DNA from: Kribbella sindirgiensis
Lineage (GTDB): Bacteria > Actinomycetota > Actinomycetes > Propionibacteriales > Kribbellaceae
Direction: 5' to 3'
Assembly: GCF_004331435.1 (NCBI RefSeq)
Contig: NZ_SJKA01000015.1
Location: 1-64,000 of the forward strand
DNA: 64,000 nt
Shown: piece by piece, positions 25,901 to 34,350 of the stretch
Layout: each line of letters begins with the position of its first letter
Numbering within the stretch: position 1 is the first letter of the stretch
Made by a program: the position numbers and the translations under genes
Notes under the pieces: model-generated
What the model was told of the DNA's origin: nothing
The model's input: only the letters and a program-made list of their open reading frames with translations
Databases searched by the model: none

Positions 25901-28900
25901 CTACACCCCGGCCAGTGGCGCGGCCGTCACCGCGATCACCGTGACCAACCCGGCCGGGCATGCGACCACGACGACCATCGAGCCTGGGTTCGGTGAGTCG
26001 GTCGCCGAGGTCGACCAGAACGGACGGCGTACCGACACGACGCGGGACCCGCTCGGCCGGATCACCGCAGTGTGGCTGCCGGACCGGTCCAAGGCGGCCG
26101 GGAAGACCCCGAACACCAAGTACTCCTACCTGATCCGCCAGGACGCGCCGTCGGTGATCACCACCGAGGAGGTCCGCGACGACGGCACGTACGAGGCCAG
26201 CTACGACCTGTACGACGGGCAGTTGCGCGAACGGCAGACCCAGGACCCCGCGGCTGACGGCGGCCGGGTCGTGACCGACACGTTCTACGACTCACGCGGC
26301 CTCGAGGTGAAGTCCAACGGCGCGTACTGGAACAACGGCGCCGCCGGTACGACGTTGCTGACCGGCGTGAGCGACGCGGCCGTGCCCGGCCAGGACGTGA
26401 CCGTCTACGACGGCGCCGAACGCGAAACGGTGGAGATCTTCCGCTCACACGGGTTCGAGAAGTGGCGTACCACGACGACCTACGGCGGAGACCGCACCAG
26501 CGTGGACCCGCCGGACGGCGACACGGCCACCACATCCATCACCGATGCCGACGACGCGGTCGTGGAGCTGCGCCAGTACACCGGCGGCGCACCGACCGGT
26601 TCCTACGACGCGACCAAATACACCTTCAACAACCGCGGCGACGTGGTCACCACGACCGACCCGGCAGGCAACACCTGGGACACCACCTACGATCTGCGCG
26701 GACGTGTCACCCAACGCGAAGACCCCGACACCGGGACGAGCAGTTTCACCTACGACAACGCCGGGCAGCTGCTCACCAGCACCGACGCGCGCGGCACCAC
26801 TCTCGCCTACACCTACGATGCCCTGGGCCGCCGTACCGGCATGTACGACGGGTCCACCTCCGGCACCAAACGCGCTCAATGGACCTACGACACACTCGGC
26901 TCGGGCACCAGCATCAAGGGCGCGCTCGCGACCTCGACCCGCTTCGTCAACGGCAACGCCTACACCAAGTCGGTCGACGCGTACGACATCCGGTACCGGC
27001 CGCTGACCAGCACGGTCACGCTTCCCGCGTCCGAGGGCGCGTTGGCCGGGTCGTACAAGACCAACACCGGCTACACCGCCACAGGGCTGCCGTCGCTGGT
27101 GTCGTACCCGGCAGCAGGTGGGCTCGCGGCGGAGACGCTGCGGTACGGCTACGACACGGCCGGCCGGTTGCAGACCGCGAGCAGTGGTCTCGGCACGATG
27201 CTCACCGCGGCGACCTACACGCCGTACGACGAAGTCGCCCAGTCGACCCTGTCCGCCACGGCCGGCAAGCAGCTCGTCCACACCGCGTTCTACGACGACG
27301 CGACCCGGAACCTGGACCGCGTCCTGGTCGACCGCTCCACTGCCCCCGAACACCTGGCGGACGTGAAGTACACCTACGACCCGGCCGGCAACATCACCAA
27401 GATCGCCGACACACCCCAAGACGGTGTGAGTGATGTCCAGTGCTTCAGCTACGACTACCTGCGCCGACTGACCGAGGCATGGACCCCTGCTGCCGACTGC
27501 GCCACCCAACCCAGCGCCGGCGCACTGGCCGGACCCGCGCCGTACTGGCAGGGCTGGAGCTATGACAAGACCGGCAACCGGCTCAGCGAGACCAACCACG
27601 ATCCGGTCACCGGCGCCGCCACCACCTCCACCTACACCTACCCCGCGGCCGGAGCATCGCGGCCGCACGCACTGGCCAGCGTCGCCACCGGCACCCGGAC
27701 CGACACCTTCACCTACGACGCCCAGGGCAACACCACCGCCCGCAACGTCGCCGGGAAGGCCCAGACCCTCACCTGGGACGCCGAAGGCAATCTGGCCACG
27801 CTCACCGAGAACGGCCAGACGACCAGCTACCTGTACGACGCCGACGGTGAGCGGCTCATCGCCCGCGACACCAAGGGCACCACCCTCTATCTCGACAACT
27901 CCGAACTCCACCTCAGCCCCACCGGCACAGTGACCGCCACCCGCTACTACGACCTCGGCACCACCAGCGGTGTCCGGAACGAGTCGGCTCTCAGCTTCAC
28001 CGTTGCCGACCGCAACGGCACCAACACCCTTTCGGTCAACGCCACCGACCTCAGCCAGGAGAATCGCCGCTTCACCCCCTTCGGCGTTGCCCGCGGGGCC
28101 ACGCCCGCGACCTGGCCCGACCAACACGGCTACGTCGACGGCGTCGACGATCCCACCGGACTCACCCACCTCGGTGCCCGCGAGTACGACTCCGCCCGCG
28201 GACGCTTCATCTCCACCGACCCGATCGCCGACTTCGACAACCCGCAACAGCTCAACGGGTACGCGTACGCCGACAACACCCCGGTCACGGCCAGCGACCC
28301 CGACGGCGAATGGCGCCTCCTGCCCGGCGGCCACTACTGCGACGGCTGCGGCGGCTACAACAGCGGCCCCAAGAAAAAGAAGAAGAAGGCCGCGCACAAG
28401 AAGGTTGCCAAGAAGGCCAAACACTACTGCGACGGCTGCGACTACCAGCGCTACCTCGCGAAGAAAAAGAAGCAGGCGAAGATCGCAGCGGCCAAGCGGG
28501 CCGCCGCCAAGAAGGCGGCCAAGAAGGCGCGCGAGAAGGCAGCCAAGCTCAAGAAGAAGAAGGCCAAGAAGGCCGCCAAGAAGCCCAAGAAGAAGGAACA
28601 GCGCAAGCGGCCGAAGAAGGGGAAGAATTCGATCCTCGGCGGTGAGAACTACACGCTGGTGAAGGTAGCCGGCGCCGGCTACGCGATCTGCCGGTTCATC
28701 AGGGGCACCCCGGCCAACACCTGCGCCGTCCTCGGCACTGCTGTCGCGAAGGGCAAGACTGATGGCGGCGGGTGGTACTACGTCAAGTGGTACGTCGTCG
28801 CCCGGGGCAGCTGGACCCTCTACCGGGCCGGCGAGATCTGGAAGAAGGGCGGCGTCACCCCGAGGGGGCAACTAGGCAAGGTCAAGGGCGAGTTCAGAGC

Positions 28901-29060
28901 CGACGGAAAGGCAGTCCGACGAGGCGTCGGGTTGTGGTTCCTCTACGACATGCTCAGCGGAGACACCCGCTCGCCACATCGCAACGACAAGCCCAAGCAG
29001 AAGACGAAGTGCGTGGTCTCGTGGAAGGTCTGGGGGCACAACGTCTTCAGCATCTGCTGA
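22929..29060 (+). CDS. Giant RHS-repeat protein with lysine-rich, CDGC-containing C-terminal tail
   Basis: The 2043-residue secreted protein has a signal-like N-terminus, an N-terminal beta region, and YD/RHS repeats at about residues 950-1660 (TYDLRGRVTQRED, FTYDNAGQLLTSTD, YTYDALGRRTG). The RHS core closes with HLGAREYDSARGRFISTDPI and GYAYADNTPVTASDPDG; DPDG is at 1790-1793. In RHS toxins the sequence after this point is the variable effector. Here it holds two HYCDGC motifs (1802 and 1832), about 100 residues of Lys/Ala-rich sequence resembling histone H1 tails, and a ~135-residue terminal domain (ENYTLVKVAGAGYAICRFIR onward) I do not recognise. No immunity gene follows. The ATG at 22929 follows GAGAGGAG. 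Confidence 0.9.
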   Translation: MLVPFTGIVTAVALAAGGLVEVPAARADVGTSDAWRPAAQTEFSVPGRDAVPKARPADPKAASVLQQPPQVSRPGPSEAEVSLPTDGTTTQAGQLPVRVGAGRVQGAALTPVNRVRVRVHDRSAAEKVGASGMLISLGASSSGQVKVEVDYSAFRTAYGGDWASRLRLVRLPACALTTPEKAGCSDGQVLASRVTADNRIATEITATGAETVLALASAPAGSAGSYKATALSASASWNAGGSSGAFTWAYPMDGPEGFGGPEPDLNLGYSSGDIDGRVASTNNQSSWVGEGWGLDEGFVERRYKSCADEVSTTPKPQDLCWETDNAYLVLGGRASELVRDDATGVWKLRDDDGSRLERLTGGVNGDNDGEHWRLTSLDGTQYYFGLNRLPGWAAGNEETGSVWTAPVFGNDAGEPCRGTTFATSYCTQAWRWNLDYVVDPNGNAMSYFYGSETNYYGRNLTATAGTKYVRGGYLKRIDYGQRSTSMYSAAAPMRVSFTVDERCAAGATCGTDDITSANATNWPDVPYDQNCSAGKSCTTLYSPTFWTRKRLASVTTQLWVSGTTYRDVTSWALGYQFRDPGDGTSPALWLASITTTGKVGGTASLPSVSFQGVQLANRVDAVEGIPPMYKWRLTDVYDEAGGHVHVNYSATECTAGSLPAPDQNTKRCFPQYWQATGSETLTLDWFHKYVPVTVLEDDQAGVAGTERTDYEYVGGGAWHYDDNELTPTKYRTWGEWRGYSRVRELHGNPGETRSQEESLYLRGMDGDKLAAGGTRTVTVTDSLGGTIADHPALAGFERESLTYTEAGGSVLEGVITDPVISSPTATRVTGNGTIKAYMVDNAAERSREALSSGGWRNTETRTTYDSYGLEIEENDLGDTAKTGDEECTRTTYARNTSSWLIDFEAREQTVSVACTATPSYPSDAVSDDLTYYDGSTTLGAAPTKGDQTLTKELASYSGTTPVYTQEGRTTYDSYGRPIETYDQLDRKTSATYTPASGAAVTAITVTNPAGHATTTTIEPGFGESVAEVDQNGRRTDTTRDPLGRITAVWLPDRSKAAGKTPNTKYSYLIRQDAPSVITTEEVRDDGTYEASYDLYDGQLRERQTQDPAADGGRVVTDTFYDSRGLEVKSNGAYWNNGAAGTTLLTGVSDAAVPGQDVTVYDGAERETVEIFRSHGFEKWRTTTTYGGDRTSVDPPDGDTATTSITDADDAVVELRQYTGGAPTGSYDATKYTFNNRGDVVTTTDPAGNTWDTTYDLRGRVTQREDPDTGTSSFTYDNAGQLLTSTDARGTTLAYTYDALGRRTGMYDGSTSGTKRAQWTYDTLGSGTSIKGALATSTRFVNGNAYTKSVDAYDIRYRPLTSTVTLPASEGALAGSYKTNTGYTATGLPSLVSYPAAGGLAAETLRYGYDTAGRLQTASSGLGTMLTAATYTPYDEVAQSTLSATAGKQLVHTAFYDDATRNLDRVLVDRSTAPEHLADVKYTYDPAGNITKIADTPQDGVSDVQCFSYDYLRRLTEAWTPAADCATQPSAGALAGPAPYWQGWSYDKTGNRLSETNHDPVTGAATTSTYTYPAAGASRPHALASVATGTRTDTFTYDAQGNTTARNVAGKAQTLTWDAEGNLATLTENGQTTSYLYDADGERLIARDTKGTTLYLDNSELHLSPTGTVTATRYYDLGTTSGVRNESALSFTVADRNGTNTLSVNATDLSQENRRFTPFGVARGATPATWPDQHGYVDGVDDPTGLTHLGAREYDSARGRFISTDPIADFDNPQQLNGYAYADNTPVTASDPDGEWRLLPGGHYCDGCGGYNSGPKKKKKKAAHKKVAKKAKHYCDGCDYQRYLAKKKKQAKIAAAKRAAAKKAAKKAREKAAKLKKKKAKKAAKKPKKKEQRKRPKKGKNSILGGENYTLVKVAGAGYAICRFIRGTPANTCAVLGTAVAKGKTDGGGWYYVKWYVVARGSWTLYRAGEIWKKGGVTPRGQLGKVKGEFRADGKAVRRGVGLWFLYDMLSGDTRSPHRNDKPKQKTKCVVSWKVWGHNVFSIC

Positions 29061-29072
29061 CCCGCAGCGCCC

Positions 29073-29116
29073 CGACCAGCGTCGACGACACCTTGTCGTC
29101 GACGCTGGTCGTTTGT
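29073..29116 (+). terminator. Strong rho-independent terminator after the RHS gene
   Basis: CGACCAGCGTCGACGACA pairs perfectly with its complement over 18 bp around the 3-base loop CCT, followed by TTTGTTGT. It begins 12 bp after the RHS stop and is the longest perfect stem noticed in a terminator position in this window. Confidence 0.85.
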
Positions 29117-29222
29117 TGTCCAGCGATTCTTCTTAAGGCGAGGTAAGGATGCGGGAGTGGGGGTTGTGGGGCCGCTGGGAACTGGAGATTCTTTGCGCAA
29201 GATCATTCACAGGAGGCCCTTT

Positions 29223-31241
29223 ATGACAACCAGCACCATATCGGTTGGCACCGGCCCGAGCGCAGCGGAGTTGGCTGCTTTCGAGCAGGAAAGGCCGGCA
29301 CGAACGCTGAGCCCGGTGCTGGACCGCGGTATTTCTGTGTGCTGCGCGCTCGTCAGTGTCGGCGTTCTGGTGCAGGTATTCTTTCCGATTCCCGCGGGGA
29401 CGCAGTTCTACCTGATGCTGTTTCTCGCCGCGGTGTTGCCGGGTGCGCTGCTGTGTTACCGCGGCTGGCGTGTCCCGGCGTTCCTGAACCCGTTCCGCGG
29501 AGATCGACGCAGCGACGATCCGCCGGTGGCGGACTGGGTTCTGGCGTCGGTCGCGCTGGTGGTCTCGCTGTATCCGCTACTGGACTTCGACGCGTTTCTG
29601 GAGCGGCGGCAGGCTCCTACGCAGCTCGATCTGCTGGCCGGATCGTTGCTGCTGGTGCTGGCGCTGGAGGCCTGCCGGCGGACGACGGGCTGGGTTCTGC
29701 CGGTGGTGAGCCTGTTGTTCATCGGATACGCCTATTACGGCGGCTATTTGCCGTACACGTGGTCCTTGGCGCACCAGGGTTTCGACTTCTCGGCGATCGT
29801 GGCGCAGTTGTTCATGGGTACGGCGGGCTTTTACGGGACGCCGTTGGCGGTGGCGGCAAGTTACATCGTCCTGTTCACGATCTACGGCGCCGTACTGGAC
29901 GCCTCGGGTGCCGGGAAGTTCTTCATCGACGTGTCGTTCGCGGCGTTCAAAAGCAGCCGTACGGCGCCTGGGCGGACCGTCACGCTGGCGGGCTTCTTGC
30001 TGGGTACGGTGTCGGGTTCCGGTACGGCGACGGCGGTGTCGCTGGGCACGGTCGCCTGGCCGATCCTGCGCCGTGCGGGATATCCGTCCGAGCCGGCGGG
30101 CGGCATGCTGGCAGCGGCTGGTATCGGGGCGATCCTGTCGCCGCCCACGCTCGGCGCGGCGGCGTTCATCATCGCCGAGTACCTCCAGGTGAGCTATCTC
30201 GTGGTGCTCGGCTACGCGACGGTCCCGACCGTCCTGTACTACCTCGGCATCTTACTGGCGATCGAGATGGACGCCCGGCGGCACGGCACCGAAGCGGCCG
30301 AGCCGTCGACCGAGTCGGCGCGCCGGCTGCTGCTGCGGTTCGGATACCACTTCGTGTCGCTGTTCCTGATCATCGGCTTCATGGCGATGGACATTCCGCC
30401 GTTCAAGGCCGTCGTCTACGCGACGTTGCTGCAGATCGGGCTGTCGTTCCTGGACCGTGAGCACCGGTTGACGCCACGCCGGCTCGGCATGGCGCTCGCG
30501 CAGGGCACCCGCTCGGTGCTCCCCGTCGTGGCGACCTGTGCCGTCGCCGGCATCATCGTCGCCGTCGTCACCCAGACCGGTCTCGGCCTGAATCTGGCCG
30601 AGATCATCGTGTCCGCGGCCTCCGCGATCTCCGAGAACCACACCGTGGTGCTGATCATGACCGTCACGCTGTCGGCGTTCGCGGTCATGGTGCTCGGGTT
30701 GGCGGTACCCGTCACCGCGTCGTTCATCATCGCCGCCGTGGTGATCGCGCCCGCCCTGTTCCAGCTCGGCGTGGCCCCGGCGGAGGCGTACATGTTCATC
30801 TTCTACTACGCCGTCCTGTCGGAGGTCTCGCCGCCCACCGCTCTCGCTGCCGTCGCGACAGCGGCCATCACCGGCGGGCGGGCGATCCCGACGATGTGGC
30901 AGGCGTGGAAGTACACGCTGCCTGCGTTCCTGGTCCCCTTCGCGTTCGTGCTGACGCCGAACGGGGCCAACCTGCTGGGCCTCGAAGGCCTGGGAGGTGC
31001 GGCGTGGACGCTGGCGGTCTCGGCGCTCGCCGTCGCCGCGCTGGCGGTGGTCACCGGCGGATGGATCGCCGTCCGGACCGGCCGGCTGGAGCGTCTCCTC
31101 TGTTTCCCCGCCGCGTTGCTGCTGCTGTATCTCGCACCCACCACCATCGGCGTCGGCCTGGGCCTGCTCGGGGTCGCCGTCGTCATCAACCTCGCACGGC
31201 GTCAACGCCTGCGGAACACGGAAGGGCCTTTACCCTCATGA
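29223..31241 (+). CDS. TRAP transporter fused permease (TAXI type)
   Basis: The 672-residue membrane protein fuses the small (DctQ-like, 4 helices) and large (DctM-like, 12 helices) permease parts, as is usual for TAXI-TRAP systems. Recognisable stretches are FKSSRTAPGRTVTLAGFLLG, TVSGSGTATAVSLGTVAWPI, AAGIGAILSPPTLGAAAFII and YYAVLSEVSPPTALAAVATA, all conserved in DctM permeases. These are secondary transporters driven by ion gradients; the substrate is unknown (dicarboxylates, glutamate and related acids in characterised cases). AGGAGG precedes the ATG at 29223. Its stop overlaps the next gene's ATG by 4 bp. Confidence 0.93.
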   Translation: MTTSTISVGTGPSAAELAAFEQERPARTLSPVLDRGISVCCALVSVGVLVQVFFPIPAGTQFYLMLFLAAVLPGALLCYRGWRVPAFLNPFRGDRRSDDPPVADWVLASVALVVSLYPLLDFDAFLERRQAPTQLDLLAGSLLLVLALEACRRTTGWVLPVVSLLFIGYAYYGGYLPYTWSLAHQGFDFSAIVAQLFMGTAGFYGTPLAVAASYIVLFTIYGAVLDASGAGKFFIDVSFAAFKSSRTAPGRTVTLAGFLLGTVSGSGTATAVSLGTVAWPILRRAGYPSEPAGGMLAAAGIGAILSPPTLGAAAFIIAEYLQVSYLVVLGYATVPTVLYYLGILLAIEMDARRHGTEAAEPSTESARRLLLRFGYHFVSLFLIIGFMAMDIPPFKAVVYATLLQIGLSFLDREHRLTPRRLGMALAQGTRSVLPVVATCAVAGIIVAVVTQTGLGLNLAEIIVSAASAISENHTVVLIMTVTLSAFAVMVLGLAVPVTASFIIAAVVIAPALFQLGVAPAEAYMFIFYYAVLSEVSPPTALAAVATAAITGGRAIPTMWQAWKYTLPAFLVPFAFVLTPNGANLLGLEGLGGAAWTLAVSALAVAALAVVTGGWIAVRTGRLERLLCFPAALLLLYLAPTTIGVGLGLLGVAVVINLARRQRLRNTEGPLPS

Positions 31242-32215
31242 GATTCCGTTCTTTGTCCACTCTGGTGGTCGCACTCGCGTTGACGGTCTCGATGGCCGCC
31301 TGCGGCGGGCAACGCAAGGCCGAGGAGGGTGCCGGCGCGGGAGGTGGTCGCCTCACCATCGCCACCGGTAACACCACCGGCGTGTACTACCAGCTCGGCG
31401 GTGCCCTGGCCGGACTGATCTCGGACAACCTCGAGGGTTACCGTGCCACCGCGAGCGAGACCGGCGCCTCCGTGCAGAACATCCAAGGGCTGACCGCCGG
31501 GAACTACGACATCGCCTTCTCCCTGGCCGACTCCGCCGCGGACGCGGTCGAGGGCAAGAACAGCTTCTCCACGCCGCAGGACGTCGTGGCGCTGGCCCGG
31601 CTGTACTCGAACTACACCCAGGTCGTCGTGCGGACGGCGTCCGGCATCACGAAGATGTCCGATCTGAAGGGCAAGCGGGTCTCCACCGGTTCGCCGAACT
31701 CCGGCACCGAGGTGATCGCGCGGCGGCTGCTCACCGCCGCCGGCGTCGACCCGGTGAAAGACGTCACGGCCCAGCGTCTCGGGCTGCCCGAGTCGGTGGA
31801 CGCGATGAAGAGCGGACAGATCGACGCCTTGGTCTGGTCCGGCGGCCTGCCCACCAGCGGCATCACCGACCTCACCACGTCGATGGGCGCCAAGGTGCGG
31901 TTCATCCCGCTCGACGACGTACTGCCCGCCCTGCAGAAGCAGCACGGCAAGGTGTACGCCGCGGGCGTGATCCCGGCCGCGGCGTACAAGCAGCCGGCCG
32001 ACACCCAGACGATCATCGTGCCGAACCTGCTGCTGGTCCGGAAGGACATGCCGGACGACCTGGCCGAGAAACTCACCAGCCTGCTGCTCCAGAACAAAGA
32101 AGCCCTCGTGCAGGTCAACCCCGCAGCCAAGGGGATCGACCTCAAGAACGCCGCAACGACCGAACCGGTGCCGTTGCACGCCGGCGCGAAGAAGGCCATC
32201 GACGCACTCGACTGA
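31238..32215 (+). CDS. TAXI-family TRAP solute-binding lipoprotein
   Basis: The 325-residue protein has a lipoprotein signal (RSLSTLVVALALTVSMAAC; lipidated C22). The TAXI binding domain follows: LTIATGNTTGVYYQLGGALA, DIAFSLADSAADAVEG, LKGKRVSTGSPNSGTEVIAR and LVWSGGLPTSGITDLT. It delivers substrate to the permease encoded directly upstream, with which it overlaps by 4 bp (ATGA). It resembles the kinase-linked TAXI protein at 16315, which suggests both may bind the same or related ligands; that is inference. Confidence 0.93.
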   Translation: MRFRSLSTLVVALALTVSMAACGGQRKAEEGAGAGGGRLTIATGNTTGVYYQLGGALAGLISDNLEGYRATASETGASVQNIQGLTAGNYDIAFSLADSAADAVEGKNSFSTPQDVVALARLYSNYTQVVVRTASGITKMSDLKGKRVSTGSPNSGTEVIARRLLTAAGVDPVKDVTAQRLGLPESVDAMKSGQIDALVWSGGLPTSGITDLTTSMGAKVRFIPLDDVLPALQKQHGKVYAAGVIPAAAYKQPADTQTIIVPNLLLVRKDMPDDLAEKLTSLLLQNKEALVQVNPAAKGIDLKNAATTEPVPLHAGAKKAIDALD

Positions 32216-32306
32216 GCGTCCCCGACGCGTCGCACTCGCTACAGTAATTTTCTACCGTCGATTGACGGGCCATTGGAAAGTAACCGCCCCCAAGGATGGT
32301 GCCGTG

Positions 32307-33308
32307 ATGATGGTGATGCGTGGTACCCCGAGTTCGTCCTATTCGATCGAGTCATGGACGACGGACGACGTCAGACCACCGGAACGTGTCGAGTACTGGA
32401 TGAGCGTCATCAGCGCGGCCACCCGCTACCGGGTGGATCCGACCTGTGCGCCAGGGACGTTCCGGGGCCGGCTGCTGCGTATCGGCACGGTCGCCTACAC
32501 GCTCGGCCGGGCGTCGGCCGACTGTGCGCAGGGGCATCGAACCGCCGCCATGGCGTCCGAGGATCCGCACGACATCCGCACGCTGATGGTGACGATCCGC
32601 GGTCAGTTGCTGGTCCGCCAAGACGATCAGGAGTTCCGCGTCGGACCGGGTGAGGCGTTCCTGGCGTCGTCGAGGTCGTCGTTCGAAGCGAAGCTCGACC
32701 ACGCCGACATCGCGCTGCTGACGATTCCCGGGGCGGAGATGGACAACCGTCTGCGCCCCGGGACGCGCCGGTCGGCACCCCGGACGCTCGACATCAACCG
32801 CGGCCTGGGCCGGGTCCTGGTGGGCATGCTGGGCGAACTGTTCGCCCAGCGGGCGCACCTGTCGGCCGCCGATTTCGATGCGGTCTGCGATCGGCTGGTC
32901 GATCTGCTGTGCATGCTCGCCATCGGTGACGACCGACCGGACATCGAGGGCGGCCTGGGCGAGGTCGAAGCGATGGTCAGACGCTATGTGCGAGAGCACG
33001 CCACCGATCCGGGGCTGACCGGCGCCACGGTGGCACGTGCCCTGGGCTGGTCGCTGCGGCAGGTTCAGCTGGCAATGCAGCAGGCAGGTACGACGCCCCG
33101 GGACCTGATCCGGGAAGAACGACTCGCGCTGGTGCACGAACGCCTGCGCAGCCCTGTGCACATCGTCATCGGCGAACTCGCCCACAGCTGCGGCTTCTCC
33201 TCCAACAGCGTCCTGAGCGCCGCATTCCGTCAGCGCTACGGCATGAGCCCTCGGGAGTTCAGAGCGCAGTATCTGCTGGACGCATGCGACACCACCGGAG
33301 CGGCATGA
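32307..33308 (+). CDS. AraC-family transcriptional regulator
   Basis: The 333-residue regulator has an N-terminal sensing half resembling the AraC_binding_2 group (VEYWMSVISAATRYRVDPTC, then DQEFRVGPGEAFLASSRSSF). The C-terminal AraC HTH pair follows (ATVARALGWSLRQVQLAMQQ, then CGFSSNSVLSAAFRQRYGMS and PREFRAQYLL). The exact start is uncertain: ATG 32307 follows AAGGA by 10 bases, and the GTG at 32304 and an upstream TTG at 32262 are alternatives. It lies 91 bp after the TRAP genes and before the dehydrogenase on the same strand; either neighbour could be its target. Confidence 0.85.
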   Translation: MMVMRGTPSSSYSIESWTTDDVRPPERVEYWMSVISAATRYRVDPTCAPGTFRGRLLRIGTVAYTLGRASADCAQGHRTAAMASEDPHDIRTLMVTIRGQLLVRQDDQEFRVGPGEAFLASSRSSFEAKLDHADIALLTIPGAEMDNRLRPGTRRSAPRTLDINRGLGRVLVGMLGELFAQRAHLSAADFDAVCDRLVDLLCMLAIGDDRPDIEGGLGEVEAMVRRYVREHATDPGLTGATVARALGWSLRQVQLAMQQAGTTPRDLIREERLALVHERLRSPVHIVIGELAHSCGFSSNSVLSAAFRQRYGMSPREFRAQYLLDACDTTGAA

Positions 33309-33366
33309 AGAGGGCTCGCGCTCGGCGTCGCTGGTTGTCGGCTGTTCGGGTTGCTATGTTGCGGGC

Positions 33367-34323
33367 GTGAAGGCGGTTGTGTACGACCGGTACGGAGGGC
33401 CCGGCGTGCTGCGGGTCGAGGATGTTCCGATGCCTTCGCCCGCCGCCGGTCAGGTGCGGGTCAGGATCGTCGCAACCTCTCTCAACCTGAGCGACTGGGA
33501 ATGCCTGCGCGGCTCGCCTGCCTACGCGCGGATCGGCGGGTTGTGGGCACCCGCGCGCCGTACGCTCGGATCGGACATCGCCGGCGTCGTGGACGAGGTG
33601 GGCGAGGGCGTCACCCGGTTTCGGCCCGGCGACGAGGTGTACGGCGACAACCTCGCGCTGAAAGGTGGTTTCGCGGAGTACGCCGTCGCACCCGAGCACG
33701 CGCTGGCTCACAAACCTGCCGAGCTCACCTTCGCGGAGGCCTCGACCATCCCACAGGCCGGAGCGATCGCACTGCAGGGCACGAACGGAGCCGCAGCGGA
33801 CCGCCGGATCCTGATCAACGGCGCCGGCGGCGGCTCAGGGTCATTCGCGATTCAGCTCGCCAAACGGCTCGGCGCGCATGTCACCGGCGTCGACAACGCC
33901 ACCAAGCTCGACTTCATGCGATCGGTCGGCGCCGACGAGGTGATCGACTACCAGCGGCACGACTTCACCCGGACCTCCCGTCCGTACGACGTGATTCTCG
34001 ACCTGGTCGCACACCGGTCGGTCTTCGCCTACCGCCGTTCACTGGCACCCGGCGGCAAGTACCGCTGCGTGGGCGGCTCCGTGCCGACGCTGCTCCGCCT
34101 CCTCACCGCCGGCTGGTTGGTCGGCCACCTGACCGGACGCACCATCGGCGTACTCGCCGTCAAAGCAGGCCCAGCCCACTTCAAGCCACTCACCGACCTC
34201 TGCACGACCGGCCGGCTAACCATCCACATCGACAGCACTTTCGCTCTCGACGAGGTCCCCGCCGCACTCACCCGAGTCGGCGCCGGCCAGGCCCTCGGCA
34301 AAGTAGTCATCACCCTCGCCTGA
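33367..34323 (+). CDS. Zinc-independent MDR oxidoreductase (quinone oxidoreductase-like)
   Basis: The 318-residue medium-chain dehydrogenase starts MKAVVYDRYGGPGVLRVEDV. It has the GroES-like N-terminal domain with LNLSDWECLRGSPAY and GDEVYGDNLALKGGFAEYAV, and a Rossmann motif INGAGGGSGSFAIQLAKRLG. The structural and catalytic zinc cysteines of alcohol dehydrogenases are missing, so it fits the NADPH:quinone reductase/zeta-crystallin side of the family. The substrate is unknown. The start is GTG. It lies 58 bp after the AraC gene and 27 bp before the Gfo/Idh/MocA gene on the same strand. Confidence 0.88.
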   Translation: MKAVVYDRYGGPGVLRVEDVPMPSPAAGQVRVRIVATSLNLSDWECLRGSPAYARIGGLWAPARRTLGSDIAGVVDEVGEGVTRFRPGDEVYGDNLALKGGFAEYAVAPEHALAHKPAELTFAEASTIPQAGAIALQGTNGAAADRRILINGAGGGSGSFAIQLAKRLGAHVTGVDNATKLDFMRSVGADEVIDYQRHDFTRTSRPYDVILDLVAHRSVFAYRRSLAPGGKYRCVGGSVPTLLRLLTAGWLVGHLTGRTIGVLAVKAGPAHFKPLTDLCTTGRLTIHIDSTFALDEVPAALTRVGAGQALGKVVITLA

Positions 34324-34350
34324 TCGCGCTGACCGGACTGAAAGGCTGAT

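Noticed and set aside
22815..25961. Long minus-strand open frame opposite the RHS gene
   Set aside because: No domain, signal or ribosome site; composition is that of antisense to GC-rich coding sequence.
28365..28630. A separate histone H1-like gene inside the RHS gene
   Set aside because: The lysine-rich stretch is in frame with RHS on both sides, without its own ribosome site or stop before it.
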